Source: Candidatus Bipolaricaulota bacterium (GTDB lineage: Bacteria > Bipolaricaulota > Bipolaricaulia > Bipolaricaulales > Bipolaricaulaceae). From it: a DNA stretch of 64,000 nucleotides. The stretch is taken from contig CALKES010000009.1 of the NCBI GenBank assembly GCA_938084715.1, positions 91,788 through 155,787 on the forward strand, in the 5' to 3' direction. Of the stretch, positions 44,601 to 52,389 are shown piece by piece. The position numbers were made by a program, and so were the translations under genes. A model generated the notes under the pieces. That model saw only the letters and a program-made list of their open reading frames with translations, made no database searches and had not been told where the DNA came from. Within the stretch, counting starts at the first letter, position 1. Each line of letters opens with the position of its first letter.

Positions 44601-45415
44601 GGTTCGTCCTCTTCGCGCGGGGAAAACTCCACGAGCTCGGGGAACCGCACCACGATCCGTGGCCCGCCCCCGAAGGTATCCCACAGGAGCTCCCCCGTCA
44701 CGGCCATCCGCTGCCCCACGAGGTCCGCACCGGGGACGTCCGCCTCCGCCCAGGCCGCGGGGCAGAGCCTGGGGTCGAGGATCGCCCGGAACCCGTACCG
44801 GCTCCCCGCCGCCCAGAGGGACTGCCCCCATCGATCTTGGCCCACCCACGCCACCTCGAACACGACGGTCACGGCCTCACCAACGTAGCGCACCGGATCG
44901 GCCTCCACCTCGGCCAGGGACAGCGGCCGGGGGAAGTTCCCCCATAGGCCGAGCTTGTCCTGTTGGGCAAGGGCCAGGGCACGGAGGAACCGGCAGTAGT
45001 ACTTCTCCTGCTCGGGGTAGTAGACAAGGAGCCGGGCCAGGCCTGCCCGGAGGATTTCCTCGTTCACAAGGACCCACCCCTCCTCAGCCTCCACCCAAAG
45101 GTAGGCCAGGAGCCGGCTGTGGCGATCGCGAACCTCAAACGGGTTCAACTCGACGTAGACGGCTCTCCCCATCGTGAGGGATCGGAACAGGCGCGTGGCC
45201 TCCTCCGAAAGGGGCTCCCCCACCTCGGGGGTGTTGACCCCGAGAAGCCGGACGACCTCGTGGGTCCCCAAGCCGGGGGGTACCTCGCCGGTGAACCGGA
45301 TCTGGGCGGTGTCCCCGTCGTACCAGCGCAGGACCCGCCCGGGGAGGGCATCCCCGGGTGGACCCCCGACTCCCCCCACCGCCCAGAGAAGGATCAGCGC
45401 CAGCAAGAGTCCCAT
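44597..45415 (-). CDS. secreted thermonuclease (SNase-family) with C-terminal OB-like domain
   Basis: A 272-residue protein. The N-terminal hydrophobic stretch (1-18) is a signal peptide. The SNase domain keeps YDGDTAQIRF, VVRLLGVNTPE and RDRHSRLLAYLWVE, i.e. the Arg, Glu and Arg catalytic positions; the Asp of IDTPE is Asn. About 100 further residues (RYVGEAVTVVFEVAWVG...) look like an OB-fold domain. It is expected to cut DNA or RNA outside the cytoplasm, and is coupled to the phosphatase gene. A second, catalytically degraded relative is at 52390. Confidence 0.85.
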   Translation of the reverse strand: MGLLLALILLWAVGGVGGPPGDALPGRVLRWYDGDTAQIRFTGEVPPGLGTHEVVRLLGVNTPEVGEPLSEEATRLFRSLTMGRAVYVELNPFEVRDRHSRLLAYLWVEAEEGWVLVNEEILRAGLARLLVYYPEQEKYYCRFLRALALAQQDKLGLWGNFPRPLSLAEVEADPVRYVGEAVTVVFEVAWVGQDRWGQSLWAAGSRYGFRAILDPRLCPAAWAEADVPGADLVGQRMAVTGELLWDTFGGGPRIVVRFPELVEFSPREEDEP

Positions 45416-45424
45416 CGCTACCTC

Positions 45425-46591
45425 CTACCGCTCGTAGTGAACGCGCTTCTGGACCACCGTGAGCTGGAAGACCGAAAGGGAGAAAATAATCACAAAGAGA
45501 ATGACCGACGCCGCCGACGCCACGCCGTACTGTTTGGAGTCGAAGGCTTTGGTGAAGACGTAGTACACGATCGTGAGCCCAGCCTTTTCAGGGCCCGGGC
45601 CCTGAAGGAGGATGAGGACCTCCTCGAAGATCTTGAACGATCCGATGAGGGAGATGATGAGGAGGAAGAAGATCTGGGGGGTGAGGAGGGGGACGGTGAT
45701 CTTCCGCCACACGGACCATCCACCGGCCCCGTCCACCCGGGCGGCCTCGTAGTACTCCCGGTCGATCCCCTGCATCCCCGCGAGGAGGATGAGGGCCTGG
45801 TAGCCCACGAACCGCCAGATGTTCATCAGGATCAGGGCGGGCATCACGTAGCGCGCGTCGTTGAGCCAGTTGATCAAGCTGAACTCCAGCCCCAGCCAGC
45901 CGGCCACGGTCTTCAGGAAGTAGTTGAGGAGCCCGTAGTCCCGGTCGTAGATCCAGGCCCAGACCATGGTGATGGCGACCACGGGAGTGATGTAGGGGAG
46001 GAAGCTCGTGAGCCGGAAAAACGCCTTCCCTCCCACCGCCCGGTGGAGGAGGGTGGCAAGGACCAGGGCCAGGATCAGGGTCACTGGAACGCTGACCCCC
46101 ACGTAGATTGACGTGTTGCGAACGGCTTTAGCAAAGTCAGGGTCCCGGAGGACTCGCCGGAAGTTCTCCCCCCCCACGGGGTCGAGCGCCCATCGGGTTG
46201 CCGCCGGGTGGACCCTGAGGAGAGCACCCTCTTGGACCACGAGGTACTCCTGGCCCGAGGCGTCGTCCTTGAGGATCCACCAATTCGCCCCGCGGGCCCG
46301 CACCCAAAGCTTGTCCTGCACCGCCCCCACGCCCTCGAGGACCGCGGCAAGCTCCTCGGGAATCCTCCCCCGGGCGAGGAGGGGAATCCAGCTCCCCGCC
46401 TCGGTGGAGGTGTGGACCACCGCTCCGGGCACGGTCCGGGTGCGGATGTCGTAGCCGCTGTACAGGAACGCGTTGATGAACGGGTAGAACGTGAACAGAC
46501 CGAGCACAGCCAGGGTCGGGAGGAGGTAGACGTACGCCTCCACGGTCTCCAGCCAGAACCGCCGGCCTCTCGGCCCGGAAACGAGCGCCAT
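45425..46591 (-). CDS. sugar ABC transporter permease, MalF/UgpA type
   Basis: A 388-residue permease with six helices and EAA loop EAARVDGAGGWSVWRKITVPLL. A soluble insert of about 100 residues (roughly 50-150) after the first helix is longer than in UgpA-type proteins and may contact the binding protein, as the MalF P2 loop does. The ATG at 46591 has no SD; a perfect 11-bp hairpin ends 8 bases upstream. It works with the binding protein at 46637 and the permease at 47899. No ATPase is encoded nearby. Confidence 0.88.
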   Translation of the reverse strand: MALVSGPRGRRFWLETVEAYVYLLPTLAVLGLFTFYPFINAFLYSGYDIRTRTVPGAVVHTSTEAGSWIPLLARGRIPEELAAVLEGVGAVQDKLWVRARGANWWILKDDASGQEYLVVQEGALLRVHPAATRWALDPVGGENFRRVLRDPDFAKAVRNTSIYVGVSVPVTLILALVLATLLHRAVGGKAFFRLTSFLPYITPVVAITMVWAWIYDRDYGLLNYFLKTVAGWLGLEFSLINWLNDARYVMPALILMNIWRFVGYQALILLAGMQGIDREYYEAARVDGAGGWSVWRKITVPLLTPQIFFLLIISLIGSFKIFEEVLILLQGPGPEKAGLTIVYYVFTKAFDSKQYGVASAASVILFVIIFSLSVFQLTVVQKRVHYER

Positions 46592-46599
46592 GGGGAAAC

Positions 46600-46625
46600 G
46601 CGGGGGAGGGAAGACCCTCCCCCGC
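46600..46625 (-). terminator. binding protein-permease intercistronic hairpin
   Basis: Perfect 11-bp stem GCGGGGGAGGG/CCCTCCCCCGC with loop TCTT on the minus strand, 11 bases after the binding-protein stop and 8 bases before the permease ATG. The geometry is nearly identical to the malE-malF hairpin although the sequence is unrelated. Confidence 0.7.
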
Positions 46626-46636
46626 CTGTCTTACCC

Positions 46637-47827
46637 TTACCTCAGGGCCTCGATCTCCGCAGCCAGGGCGTCGAGGATCGCCTTGGGCGTCCCCTCCCCC
46701 TTGAGGAGGAGCTCCCAGTACGTGATAAGCAAGCTCCGCATGTCCATGTACCGGGGGTGGAGGAGCTGCCCGAACCCGCCAGCAATGAGCTGGTCCGTCA
46801 TCACCTTCTGCTCGGGCTTCCCGGCGATGTAGCCCTGCCAGAGCTGCCCGTAGATTGCGGTCCGCGTCACCGGGAGGTACCCCGTCTTCTGGGCCCAGTA
46901 GACGATGTTGTCCTCCCGGAGGAGGAACTCGATGAGCTTGGCCGCGGCCTGGACTTGGGCCCGGCTCTGGTTGGGGGAGAAGATGGCGAGGTTCGTCCCC
47001 TGGATCATCGACGCGCAGTTGACGTTACAGGGAAGCGGCGCAACGGAAAGAGGCACTCCCGCCGTCTTCGCCGCGTTCATGTTGTAGGTGTAGCCGGCCG
47101 AGGTGTCGATGAACATTCCGATCGCGATCCCCTTCTGGATCGCATCGGAGATGTAGCCGCTCTGAACAAGGGCGTACTGGGCCAGCCGCGCGGCGAACTC
47201 CGCCGCCGCGAGGCCCTGGGCGTTGTTGATCGTCGTCTCGGACCAGTCCTCGTTGAGGATCGAGCCCCCGGCCTGGTGGAGGAGGGTCAGGAAGATCTCG
47301 GGGTTCGGCGGTCGGAACGCCGTTCCGTAGACTCCCTTGGCCTCATCCTTCCCGATCCGGGCCACCTCGGCCTCAAACTCGGCCCAGGTCGTGGGGGGGG
47401 TAGGGACGAGGTCGGGTCGGTAGTAGAGGACGAGGATCGACTTGTTGAACGGGACGGTCACGACCCGCCCCTCAAACCGCTGGTCGAACTGGGGGAGGAG
47501 GTCGGCGAGGATCGCCTCCGACAGGAAGAGGTCCAGGTCCACCAGGGCGGCGAGCCACCCGGTGGTCCAGTTCTCGTACTGCTGGGCGAGCGTTGGCGGT
47601 TGCCCAGCAGCCACCGCCGCCGTCAGCTTTTGCTGAAGCGTCCCATAGCCCCCCTGGTAGACGAGATCGACCCGGATCCCGGGGTTCTCCTTGTGAAACT
47701 TGTCGATGAGCTCGGCCAGCGTGGTCCCAAGGGCCCCGCTCATCGCATGCCAGAAGCTGATCGTCACCTGGCCCAGTGCTCCAACGCCCAGGGCACACAC
47801 CAACACCGCAATCGCGAACTTCCGCAT
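46637..47827 (-). CDS. sugar ABC transporter substrate-binding protein, UgpB/MalE class
   Basis: A 396-residue extracytoplasmic protein. Signal peptide 1-19 (GALG/Q) lacks a lipobox cysteine. VTISFWHAMSG, VDLVYQGGYGTLQQKL and the C-terminal PVTRTAIY...AKPEQKV-like segment are typical of family 1 (carbohydrate/glycerol-3-phosphate) binding proteins. Substrate is not assigned; a nearby phosphatase and nuclease make a sugar or a glycerophosphate equally conceivable. The ATG has GGAGGTGG just upstream. It lies between the two permease genes. Confidence 0.88.
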   Translation of the reverse strand: MRKFAIAVLVCALGVGALGQVTISFWHAMSGALGTTLAELIDKFHKENPGIRVDLVYQGGYGTLQQKLTAAVAAGQPPTLAQQYENWTTGWLAALVDLDLFLSEAILADLLPQFDQRFEGRVVTVPFNKSILVLYYRPDLVPTPPTTWAEFEAEVARIGKDEAKGVYGTAFRPPNPEIFLTLLHQAGGSILNEDWSETTINNAQGLAAAEFAARLAQYALVQSGYISDAIQKGIAIGMFIDTSAGYTYNMNAAKTAGVPLSVAPLPCNVNCASMIQGTNLAIFSPNQSRAQVQAAAKLIEFLLREDNIVYWAQKTGYLPVTRTAIYGQLWQGYIAGKPEQKVMTDQLIAGGFGQLLHPRYMDMRSLLITYWELLLKGEGTPKAILDALAAEIEALR

Positions 47828-47898
47828 CGTCCACCTCCGTGATGTTCACTCCCTTATCCATCCCCTGACGCCGGTTTTCCTAACCTGTTCTCACCTCC

Positions 47899-48753
47899 CT
47901 ACTTGATCCCCGTGCGGGCGATCCCCTGGATGAACTGCTTTTGGGCGAAGAAGAACAGGATGAGCACGGGGACGATGGCCATCGTCGCCGCGGCCATCAG
48001 CCGCGGGTAGTCGGTGCCGATGTCCTGCATGAAGAACCGAAGCCCCACCGGAACCGTCCGGAGCTCGACCCGATCCGTCATGATGATGACCCAAAGAAAG
48101 GCATTCCAGGAACCGACGAACTTGAACAGGGCCACGGTGGCGATCCCGGGGCGCACGAGGGGAACAGCAATCTGGAAGATGTACCGGAGCCGCGGGCAAC
48201 CGTCGATCCGGGCCGAGTCCCACAGCTCATCGGGGATGGTCTTGAAGAACTGCCGGAGGAGGAAGATCCCGAACACGCCCGCCGTCCAGGGGATGATGAG
48301 GGCCCAGTAGGTGTTGTACCAGCCCAGGCGGTTGATGAGGATGAAGCTCGGGACGAGGAGCATCTGCCCCGGGATCATGAGGGTCCCAAGGAGCAATCCC
48401 AGGAGCACCCCGCGCCCAAGGAAGGTCATCTTCGCCAGGGCGTACGCCGCGGGGATGCTCGTCAGGACGTCCCCCACCGTGGTGGTCACCGCCAGAAAGA
48501 ACGAGTTCCAGAAGTAGATCCCAAATGGGGCGGCGTTCCAGGCGGCGGGGTAGTTGTCCCAGCGGGGTGGGCTGGGGATCCACTGGGGCGGGATGCGGAG
48601 GGCCTGGTAGAGGTCCTTGAGGGAGGTCGTGACCATCCACAGGAACGGCAGGGCCATGACCGCGGCCACGGCGAGGAGGAGTACGTAGACGGTGCCGAGC
48701 CCCGCGGCCCGCCGGAGGAGGTAGGCGTTGACCCTCGGCCTGTGCCCTCTCAT
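47899..48753 (-). CDS. sugar ABC transporter permease, MalG/UgpE type
   Basis: A 284-residue permease with six helices, the PFLWMVTTSLK start typical of MalG/UgpE proteins and EAA-like loop DSARIDGCPRLRYIFQIAVPLVRP. It is the first gene of the 12-kb minus-strand cluster. The ATG at 48753 has no SD; a TTGTCC-17-TACAGT promoter ends 8 bases upstream, so the message should be leaderless or nearly so. Having the second permease first and the other permease last, with the binding protein between, is an unusual gene order. Confidence 0.88.
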   Translation of the reverse strand: MRGHRPRVNAYLLRRAAGLGTVYVLLLAVAAVMALPFLWMVTTSLKDLYQALRIPPQWIPSPPRWDNYPAAWNAAPFGIYFWNSFFLAVTTTVGDVLTSIPAAYALAKMTFLGRGVLLGLLLGTLMIPGQMLLVPSFILINRLGWYNTYWALIIPWTAGVFGIFLLRQFFKTIPDELWDSARIDGCPRLRYIFQIAVPLVRPGIATVALFKFVGSWNAFLWVIIMTDRVELRTVPVGLRFFMQDIGTDYPRLMAAATMAIVPVLILFFFAQKQFIQGIARTGIK

Positions 48754-48761
48754 CCTGAATA

Positions 48762-48790
48762 ACTGTACACACCGAGCGCGGCGGGGACAA
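48762..48790 (-). promoter_or_regulatory. promoter of the sugar-uptake cluster, predicted leaderless
   Basis: On the minus strand TTGTCC (48790-48785), 17 bases, TACAGT (48767-48762), 8 bases before the ATG at 48753. It lies back to back with the tdk promoter, the two -35 boxes being two bases apart. Confidence 0.65.
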
Positions 48791-48792
48791 CC

Positions 48793-48821
48793 TTGGCGCC
48801 AGCTCACCCCCCGGCTAGGAT
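48793..48821 (+). promoter_or_regulatory. tdk promoter, predicted leaderless
   Basis: TTGGCG (48793-48798), 17 bases, TAGGAT (48816-48821), then six bases (TCCCCC) and the tdk ATG. No SD is present. Confidence 0.65.
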
Positions 48822-48827
48822 TCCCCC

Positions 48828-49406
48828 ATGCCAGGGCGGCTCGAGGTCGTCACGGGGTGCATGTTCTCCGGGAAGACGGAGGAGCTCCTCCGCCGGGCCG
48901 AGCGGGCCCGGATCGCCGGAAAGAAGGTCCTCCTCTTCAAACCCGAGATCGACACCCGCTACGCCGCCGAGGAGGTCGTGACCCACTACGGCCGGGCCCT
49001 CCCCTGCCGGCGGCTCCCGGTGAATCTGGCGTGGCCTCAGCTTCTCCACGCGGTGGGGGAGGAAGCCCTGCGGGGGGCGGACGTCCTTGCGTTCGACGAG
49101 GCCCACTTCTTCGGGCAGGAGTTCCCCTCCCTCTGCGAGCGCCTCGTCGCGCTCGGGCGGCGGGTGGTTGTGGCCGGCCTCGACCTCAATTTCCGGGGGG
49201 AGCCGTTTGGGCCGATGCCGGAGCTCCTCGCGCTCGCCGACGAGGTCGTCAAGCTCTCCGCCGTCTGCCCGGTGTGCGGGGAGCCGGCCACCCGCTCCCA
49301 GCGCCTTCTGGACGGCAAGCCCGCCACCGGGGGGCCCGAGGTCCTCATCGGAGGGCTCGAGCGGTACGAGCCCCGCTGCCGGGACCACTTCGTCGCCCCC
49401 CGCTAG
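48828..49406 (+). CDS. tdk: thymidine kinase (type II)
   Basis: A 192-residue thymidine kinase phosphorylating thymidine with ATP. P-loop GCMFSGKT is at 10-17, Walker-B-like FDEAHFF near 89-95, and a zinc-binding lasso supplied by CPVC and the late Cys/His of RCRDH. Length is normal. The ATG follows the -10 box by 6 bases with no SD. It serves nucleoside salvage, consistent with the secreted nuclease and phosphatase encoded in the divergent cluster. The ABC ATPase gene begins one base after its stop. Confidence 0.95.
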   Translation: MPGRLEVVTGCMFSGKTEELLRRAERARIAGKKVLLFKPEIDTRYAAEEVVTHYGRALPCRRLPVNLAWPQLLHAVGEEALRGADVLAFDEAHFFGQEFPSLCERLVALGRRVVVAGLDLNFRGEPFGPMPELLALADEVVKLSAVCPVCGEPATRSQRLLDGKPATGGPEVLIGGLERYEPRCRDHFVAPR

Positions 49407-49407
49407 G

Positions 49408-50160
49408 GTGCCCACCCTCGAGCTCCAGGAGGTCACCGCCGGGTATCCCACCCGGGACGGCTGGTTCCCCGTCTTAGATTCCCTTCACCTGTCCCTCGAT
49501 CGGGGGGAGTGGCTCGCCATCGTTGGTCCCTCGGGCTGTGGGAAGACGACCCTCCTCCGGGTGGCAGCCGGGCTCCTCCTCCCCCAGTCGGGGACGGTGC
49601 GGGTCGAAGGAGGGCCTCCCCGGGGCCGGGTGGGGTTCATGCCCCACGGGGAGACCCTTCTCCCCTGGCGGACGCTCCTTGGGAACGTCCTCGCCGCCTG
49701 GGAGGTCGATCGGCGTCCCACAGCCCTCGATCGGTCGGAGGCGGCGGCCCTCCTGGAGCATTTCGGGCTCGGAGCGTTCCTCCAGGCCTACCCCCACGAG
49801 GTCTCGGCCGGGATGCGGCAACGGGCGTCCCTGGCCCGGACGTTCTTCGCCCCCCGCCCTGTCTACCTCCTCGACGAGCCCCTCGGGGCCCTAGACCCTC
49901 TCACCCGGCTGGAGCTCCAGGAGTGGCTCGCGGGGATCCGGAGCACCCTAGCGAAGACGGCGGTTCTCGTGACCCACGACGTGGAGGAGGCCCTCGTCCT
50001 CGGGGACCGGGCTCTCGTCCTGAGCTCCCGGCCGGCGCGGGCCGTGGCGGAGTTCCGGGTGGAGGTCCCGCGGGATCGGGGACGCCCGGAGTTCGTCGCC
50101 CTGCGGGGGGAGGTCCTCGCCGCCCTGCGGAGGGGGAAGGAAGGCCATGGGCGGGCGTGA
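49408..50160 (+). CDS. thiZ: ABC transporter ATP-binding protein, NitT/TauT/ThiZ type
   Basis: A 250-residue ATPase: Walker A GPSGCGKTT near residue 39, Q-loop region FMPHGETLLPW, signature VSAGMRQRASLARTFF, Walker B YLLDEPLGALDP and switch VTHD. The subfamily energises nitrate/taurine/aliphatic sulfonate/pyrimidine importers. The following genes encode a matching permease and a ThiY-like binding protein. The GTG start lies one base after the tdk stop and has no SD, implying coupling. The gene name is given from context. Confidence 0.85.
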   Translation: MPTLELQEVTAGYPTRDGWFPVLDSLHLSLDRGEWLAIVGPSGCGKTTLLRVAAGLLLPQSGTVRVEGGPPRGRVGFMPHGETLLPWRTLLGNVLAAWEVDRRPTALDRSEAAALLEHFGLGAFLQAYPHEVSAGMRQRASLARTFFAPRPVYLLDEPLGALDPLTRLELQEWLAGIRSTLAKTAVLVTHDVEEALVLGDRALVLSSRPARAVAEFRVEVPRDRGRPEFVALRGEVLAALRRGKEGHGRA

Positions 50161-50905
50161 CCGCCTCGGCGCCGCGGTTGTGGCCCTTCTCCTCATTGGG
50201 ACCTGGGAGGCCGGGGTGCGCCTGGGGAACGTGCCCCCGTACGTCCTTCCCGCGCCGAGCGCCGTCCTCCGGAGCTTCGTTCACGACTTCCCCCTCCTCC
50301 TCCACCACGCCGGGGCGACGCTTGGGGCGTTCGGGGTCGGGCTATCCCTGGGGGTAGCCGCCGGGGTCCTCCTCGCCGGGCTCTCCTTCTACGTCAGGCC
50401 CGTGGGCCGGGCCCTTGCCCCGTTTCTGGTGGGGTCCCAAATGATCCCCGTGTTCGCCGTCGCCCCCCTCCTCGTCCTCTGGTTCGGGTACGGGATCCTC
50501 GCCAAGGCGGCCGTGGCCGCGACCATCAGCTTCTTCCCGATCGCGGTGAACGCCCTCGACGGCCTCCGCTCGGTCCGGCCCGAGCTCCTCGAGTTCTTCC
50601 AGGCCCTGGGGGCAGGGGAGGGAAAGCTCCTCCGGCTTGTCCGCCTCCCGGCCGCCCTTCCGTTCCTCCTTTCCGGGCTCCGGGTCGGGGGGACCCTGGC
50701 CCTCGTGGGGGCGACGATCGGGGAGTGGGTGGGCGCGAGCCGAGGGCTCGGGTACCTCATGATCCGGGCCAACGCCCAGCTCCGGACCGACCTCGTGTTC
50801 GCCGCGATCCTCCTCCTCACCCTGCTCGGGCTCGGCTTCTTCGGGAGCGTGGGGCTCTTGGAACGGGCCCTTCCCCCGCGGCGGAGTAGACTCCGGACGC
50901 CATGA
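50147..50905 (+). CDS. thiX: ABC transporter permease, NitT/TauT/ThiX type
   Basis: A 252-residue permease with about six helices: WEAGVRLGNVPPYVLPAPSAVL at the start (typical of SsuC/TauC/ThiX), a core FLVGSQMIPVFAVAPLLVLWFGYG and the coupling loop EFFQALGAGEGKLLRLVRLPAALPFL. It overlaps the ATPase gene by 14 bases and the binding-protein gene by 4. Together they form a complete three-component importer. Confidence 0.87.
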   Translation: MGGRDRLGAAVVALLLIGTWEAGVRLGNVPPYVLPAPSAVLRSFVHDFPLLLHHAGATLGAFGVGLSLGVAAGVLLAGLSFYVRPVGRALAPFLVGSQMIPVFAVAPLLVLWFGYGILAKAAVAATISFFPIAVNALDGLRSVRPELLEFFQALGAGEGKLLRLVRLPAALPFLLSGLRVGGTLALVGATIGEWVGASRGLGYLMIRANAQLRTDLVFAAILLLTLLGLGFFGSVGLLERALPPRRSRLRTP

Positions 50906-51831
50906 AAACGTTCGGCCTCGTTCTCCTCTTCGGATGGGTCGCCCTCGCCGCCCCGTTCCGGATCGTCCTCGACTTCTATCCGAACCCCAACCACGTCCCC
51001 CTCGTGGTGGCCCGGGAGCAGGGGCTGTTCCGAGAGACAGGAGTGGAGGTCGAGCTCGTGGTCCCCTCGGACCCCAGCGCCCCGGCAAAGCTCGTCGCCC
51101 TCCGGGGGGCGGAGCTCGGGCTCACCCCCCAGTTCAACTACCTCCTCGCCCGGGACGGGGGCCTCCCCCTCCTCGCCGTGGGGGCCTTGATCGACGGCGG
51201 GCTGGGCGGGCTCCTGGTCCTCGAGGAGTCCGGGATTCGGTCCCTTGCCGACCTCCGGGGTAGGAAGATCGGCTACGCCCTGGAGCCCCTGGAGCCCCTT
51301 CTCTGGAGGACGATGCTCGCCCAGGCGGGTCTCGGGCCCCGGGACTACACCCTCGTCTACACCGGACTTGCCACCCTCCCCGCCCTCCTCTCCGGCGCGG
51401 TCACCGCGATTGGGGCGTTCCGGAACTACGAGCCGATCGCCGCGGAGCTTTCCGACTTCACCCCGCGGTTCTTCCCCCAAGAAGAGCACGGGGTTCCAGA
51501 CACGTACGAGCTTCTCTTCATCGTCCATCCCCAGGTGCTGCGGGAGCGGGGGGAGGAGGTGCGGGCCGTCCTCCGGGCCCTCGCGGAGGCCGTCCGCCGG
51601 ACGCGGGAGAACCCGGAGGGGGCATTCGCCTTGTTCCTTCGGGCGTTCCCTGAGCTCGAGGACGAGCTCAACCGCCGGTCGTTCGCCCTCACCCTCCCCC
51701 TCTACGCCGACGGGCTCCGCCACGATGACCAGGACCGCTGGAGGGCGGCCGAGGAGTTCCTGTGGGCAAACGGCCTCCTCCGCCGTCGTCTCCCCCTTGA
51801 AGAACTCTACTCCTCCGCCTGGCTCCCCTAG
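50902..51831 (+). CDS. thiY: ABC transporter substrate-binding protein, THI5/NMT1 (ThiY-like)
   Basis: A 309-residue exported protein. Signal peptide 1-16, no lipobox. The mature start FRIVLDFYPNPNHVPLVVAREQGLF has the LDF/W-x-PN-x-NH signature of pyrimidine-precursor binding NMT1/THI5 proteins, and later segments (GALIDGGLGGLLVLEESGIRS) fit ThiY. A thiamin pyrimidine precursor such as HMP or formylaminopyrimidine is the likely ligand. No TPP riboswitch is visible upstream, so thiamin control is not shown. ATGA overlap with the permease gene. Confidence 0.83.
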   Translation: MKTFGLVLLFGWVALAAPFRIVLDFYPNPNHVPLVVAREQGLFRETGVEVELVVPSDPSAPAKLVALRGAELGLTPQFNYLLARDGGLPLLAVGALIDGGLGGLLVLEESGIRSLADLRGRKIGYALEPLEPLLWRTMLAQAGLGPRDYTLVYTGLATLPALLSGAVTAIGAFRNYEPIAAELSDFTPRFFPQEEHGVPDTYELLFIVHPQVLRERGEEVRAVLRALAEAVRRTRENPEGAFALFLRAFPELEDELNRRSFALTLPLYADGLRHDDQDRWRAAEEFLWANGLLRRRLPLEELYSSAWLP

Positions 51832-51864
51832 CCTGTCCAGTACCGCACCTCGGCTGACGCGTTG

Positions 51865-51908
51865 ACCTTCGTACGGGTTGCGGGCATAGTGGGCTATGAC
51901 CGAAGGGT
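51865..51908 (+). terminator. nested hairpin downstream of thiY
   Basis: Outer arms ACCTTCG and CGAAGGGT enclose an inner stem CATAG-TGGG-CTATG (51885-51898), 33 bases after the thiY stop. No U-run follows. It may be the tdk-thiZXY terminator or a structured RNA end. Confidence 0.4.
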
Positions 51909-51997
51909 GAACCCCACCAGCCCAGGCGGCTCACGGGGGACCGGAATGCCTCTTAACCTTGGTTAGGATGGCTCGAAAACCAGGGGACCGTGAGTTT

Positions 51998-52202
51998 CTA
52001 CCTCTTCCCAAGCAGCGCCTCCACGTCCCAGAGGAGCACCGTCCCATCCTCCGAGCCCGAGGCAGTGACGGTCCCTGTACGCCCGGTGAGCAGGGCCACG
52101 AGCTCCAGCGACCGTCGTGGCCGGGGACTCCCCCGCCCACCCCAGGACCCCCACCACCAACCCCATCACGAGCCCTACCGCCGCCATCGTTCGAACCCGC
52201 AT
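51998..52202 (-). pseudogene. remnant of an exported WD40-repeat protein
   Basis: On the minus strand a good SD (GAGGAGGGA) and ATG at 52202 open a signal peptide (MRVRTMAAVGLVMGLVVGVL...). The frame then yields no recognisable protein. In a shifted frame the last 110 bases read VTASGSEDGTVLLWDVEALL and stop at 51998: the end of a final WD40 repeat. Start and end of the ancestral gene thus survive, while its middle repeats have been deleted and the frames no longer match. No intact WD40 gene is elsewhere in the window. Confidence 0.65.
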
Positions 52203-52389
52203 CGCTCCCTCCTCGTCTTCCTGCCTCTCGGGGGCCCTCCCGCCCCCTGATTAGGTCTCCCGCCTGCATGATAGGCCCGTTCCCTCTCAACGACCGAATC
52301 TCGGTCGCCCGGGTCCAGCCGCGCCTGGCTCCCCTAGCCTTGGGTTCCGCCTGGTGTTGGGTTACCCTGGCCCCTGGAGGTGGTGTCTC

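Larger units (their letters stand above)
51832..52389. other. 558-base gap with hairpin and decayed gene
   Basis: Between thiY and the gene at 52390 no intact gene is seen. The gap contains a nested hairpin (51865-51908), a TAACC-TT-GGTTA dyad near 51955 and a WD40 pseudogene on the minus strand (51998-52202). The rest (52203-52389) shows nothing recognisable apart from the SD of the next gene. Confidence 0.6.

Noticed and set aside
48754..49407. TPP riboswitch controlling the ThiXYZ-like genes.
   Set aside because: The only upstream non-coding space is the 74-base divergent promoter region, too small and without the conserved thi-box sequences.
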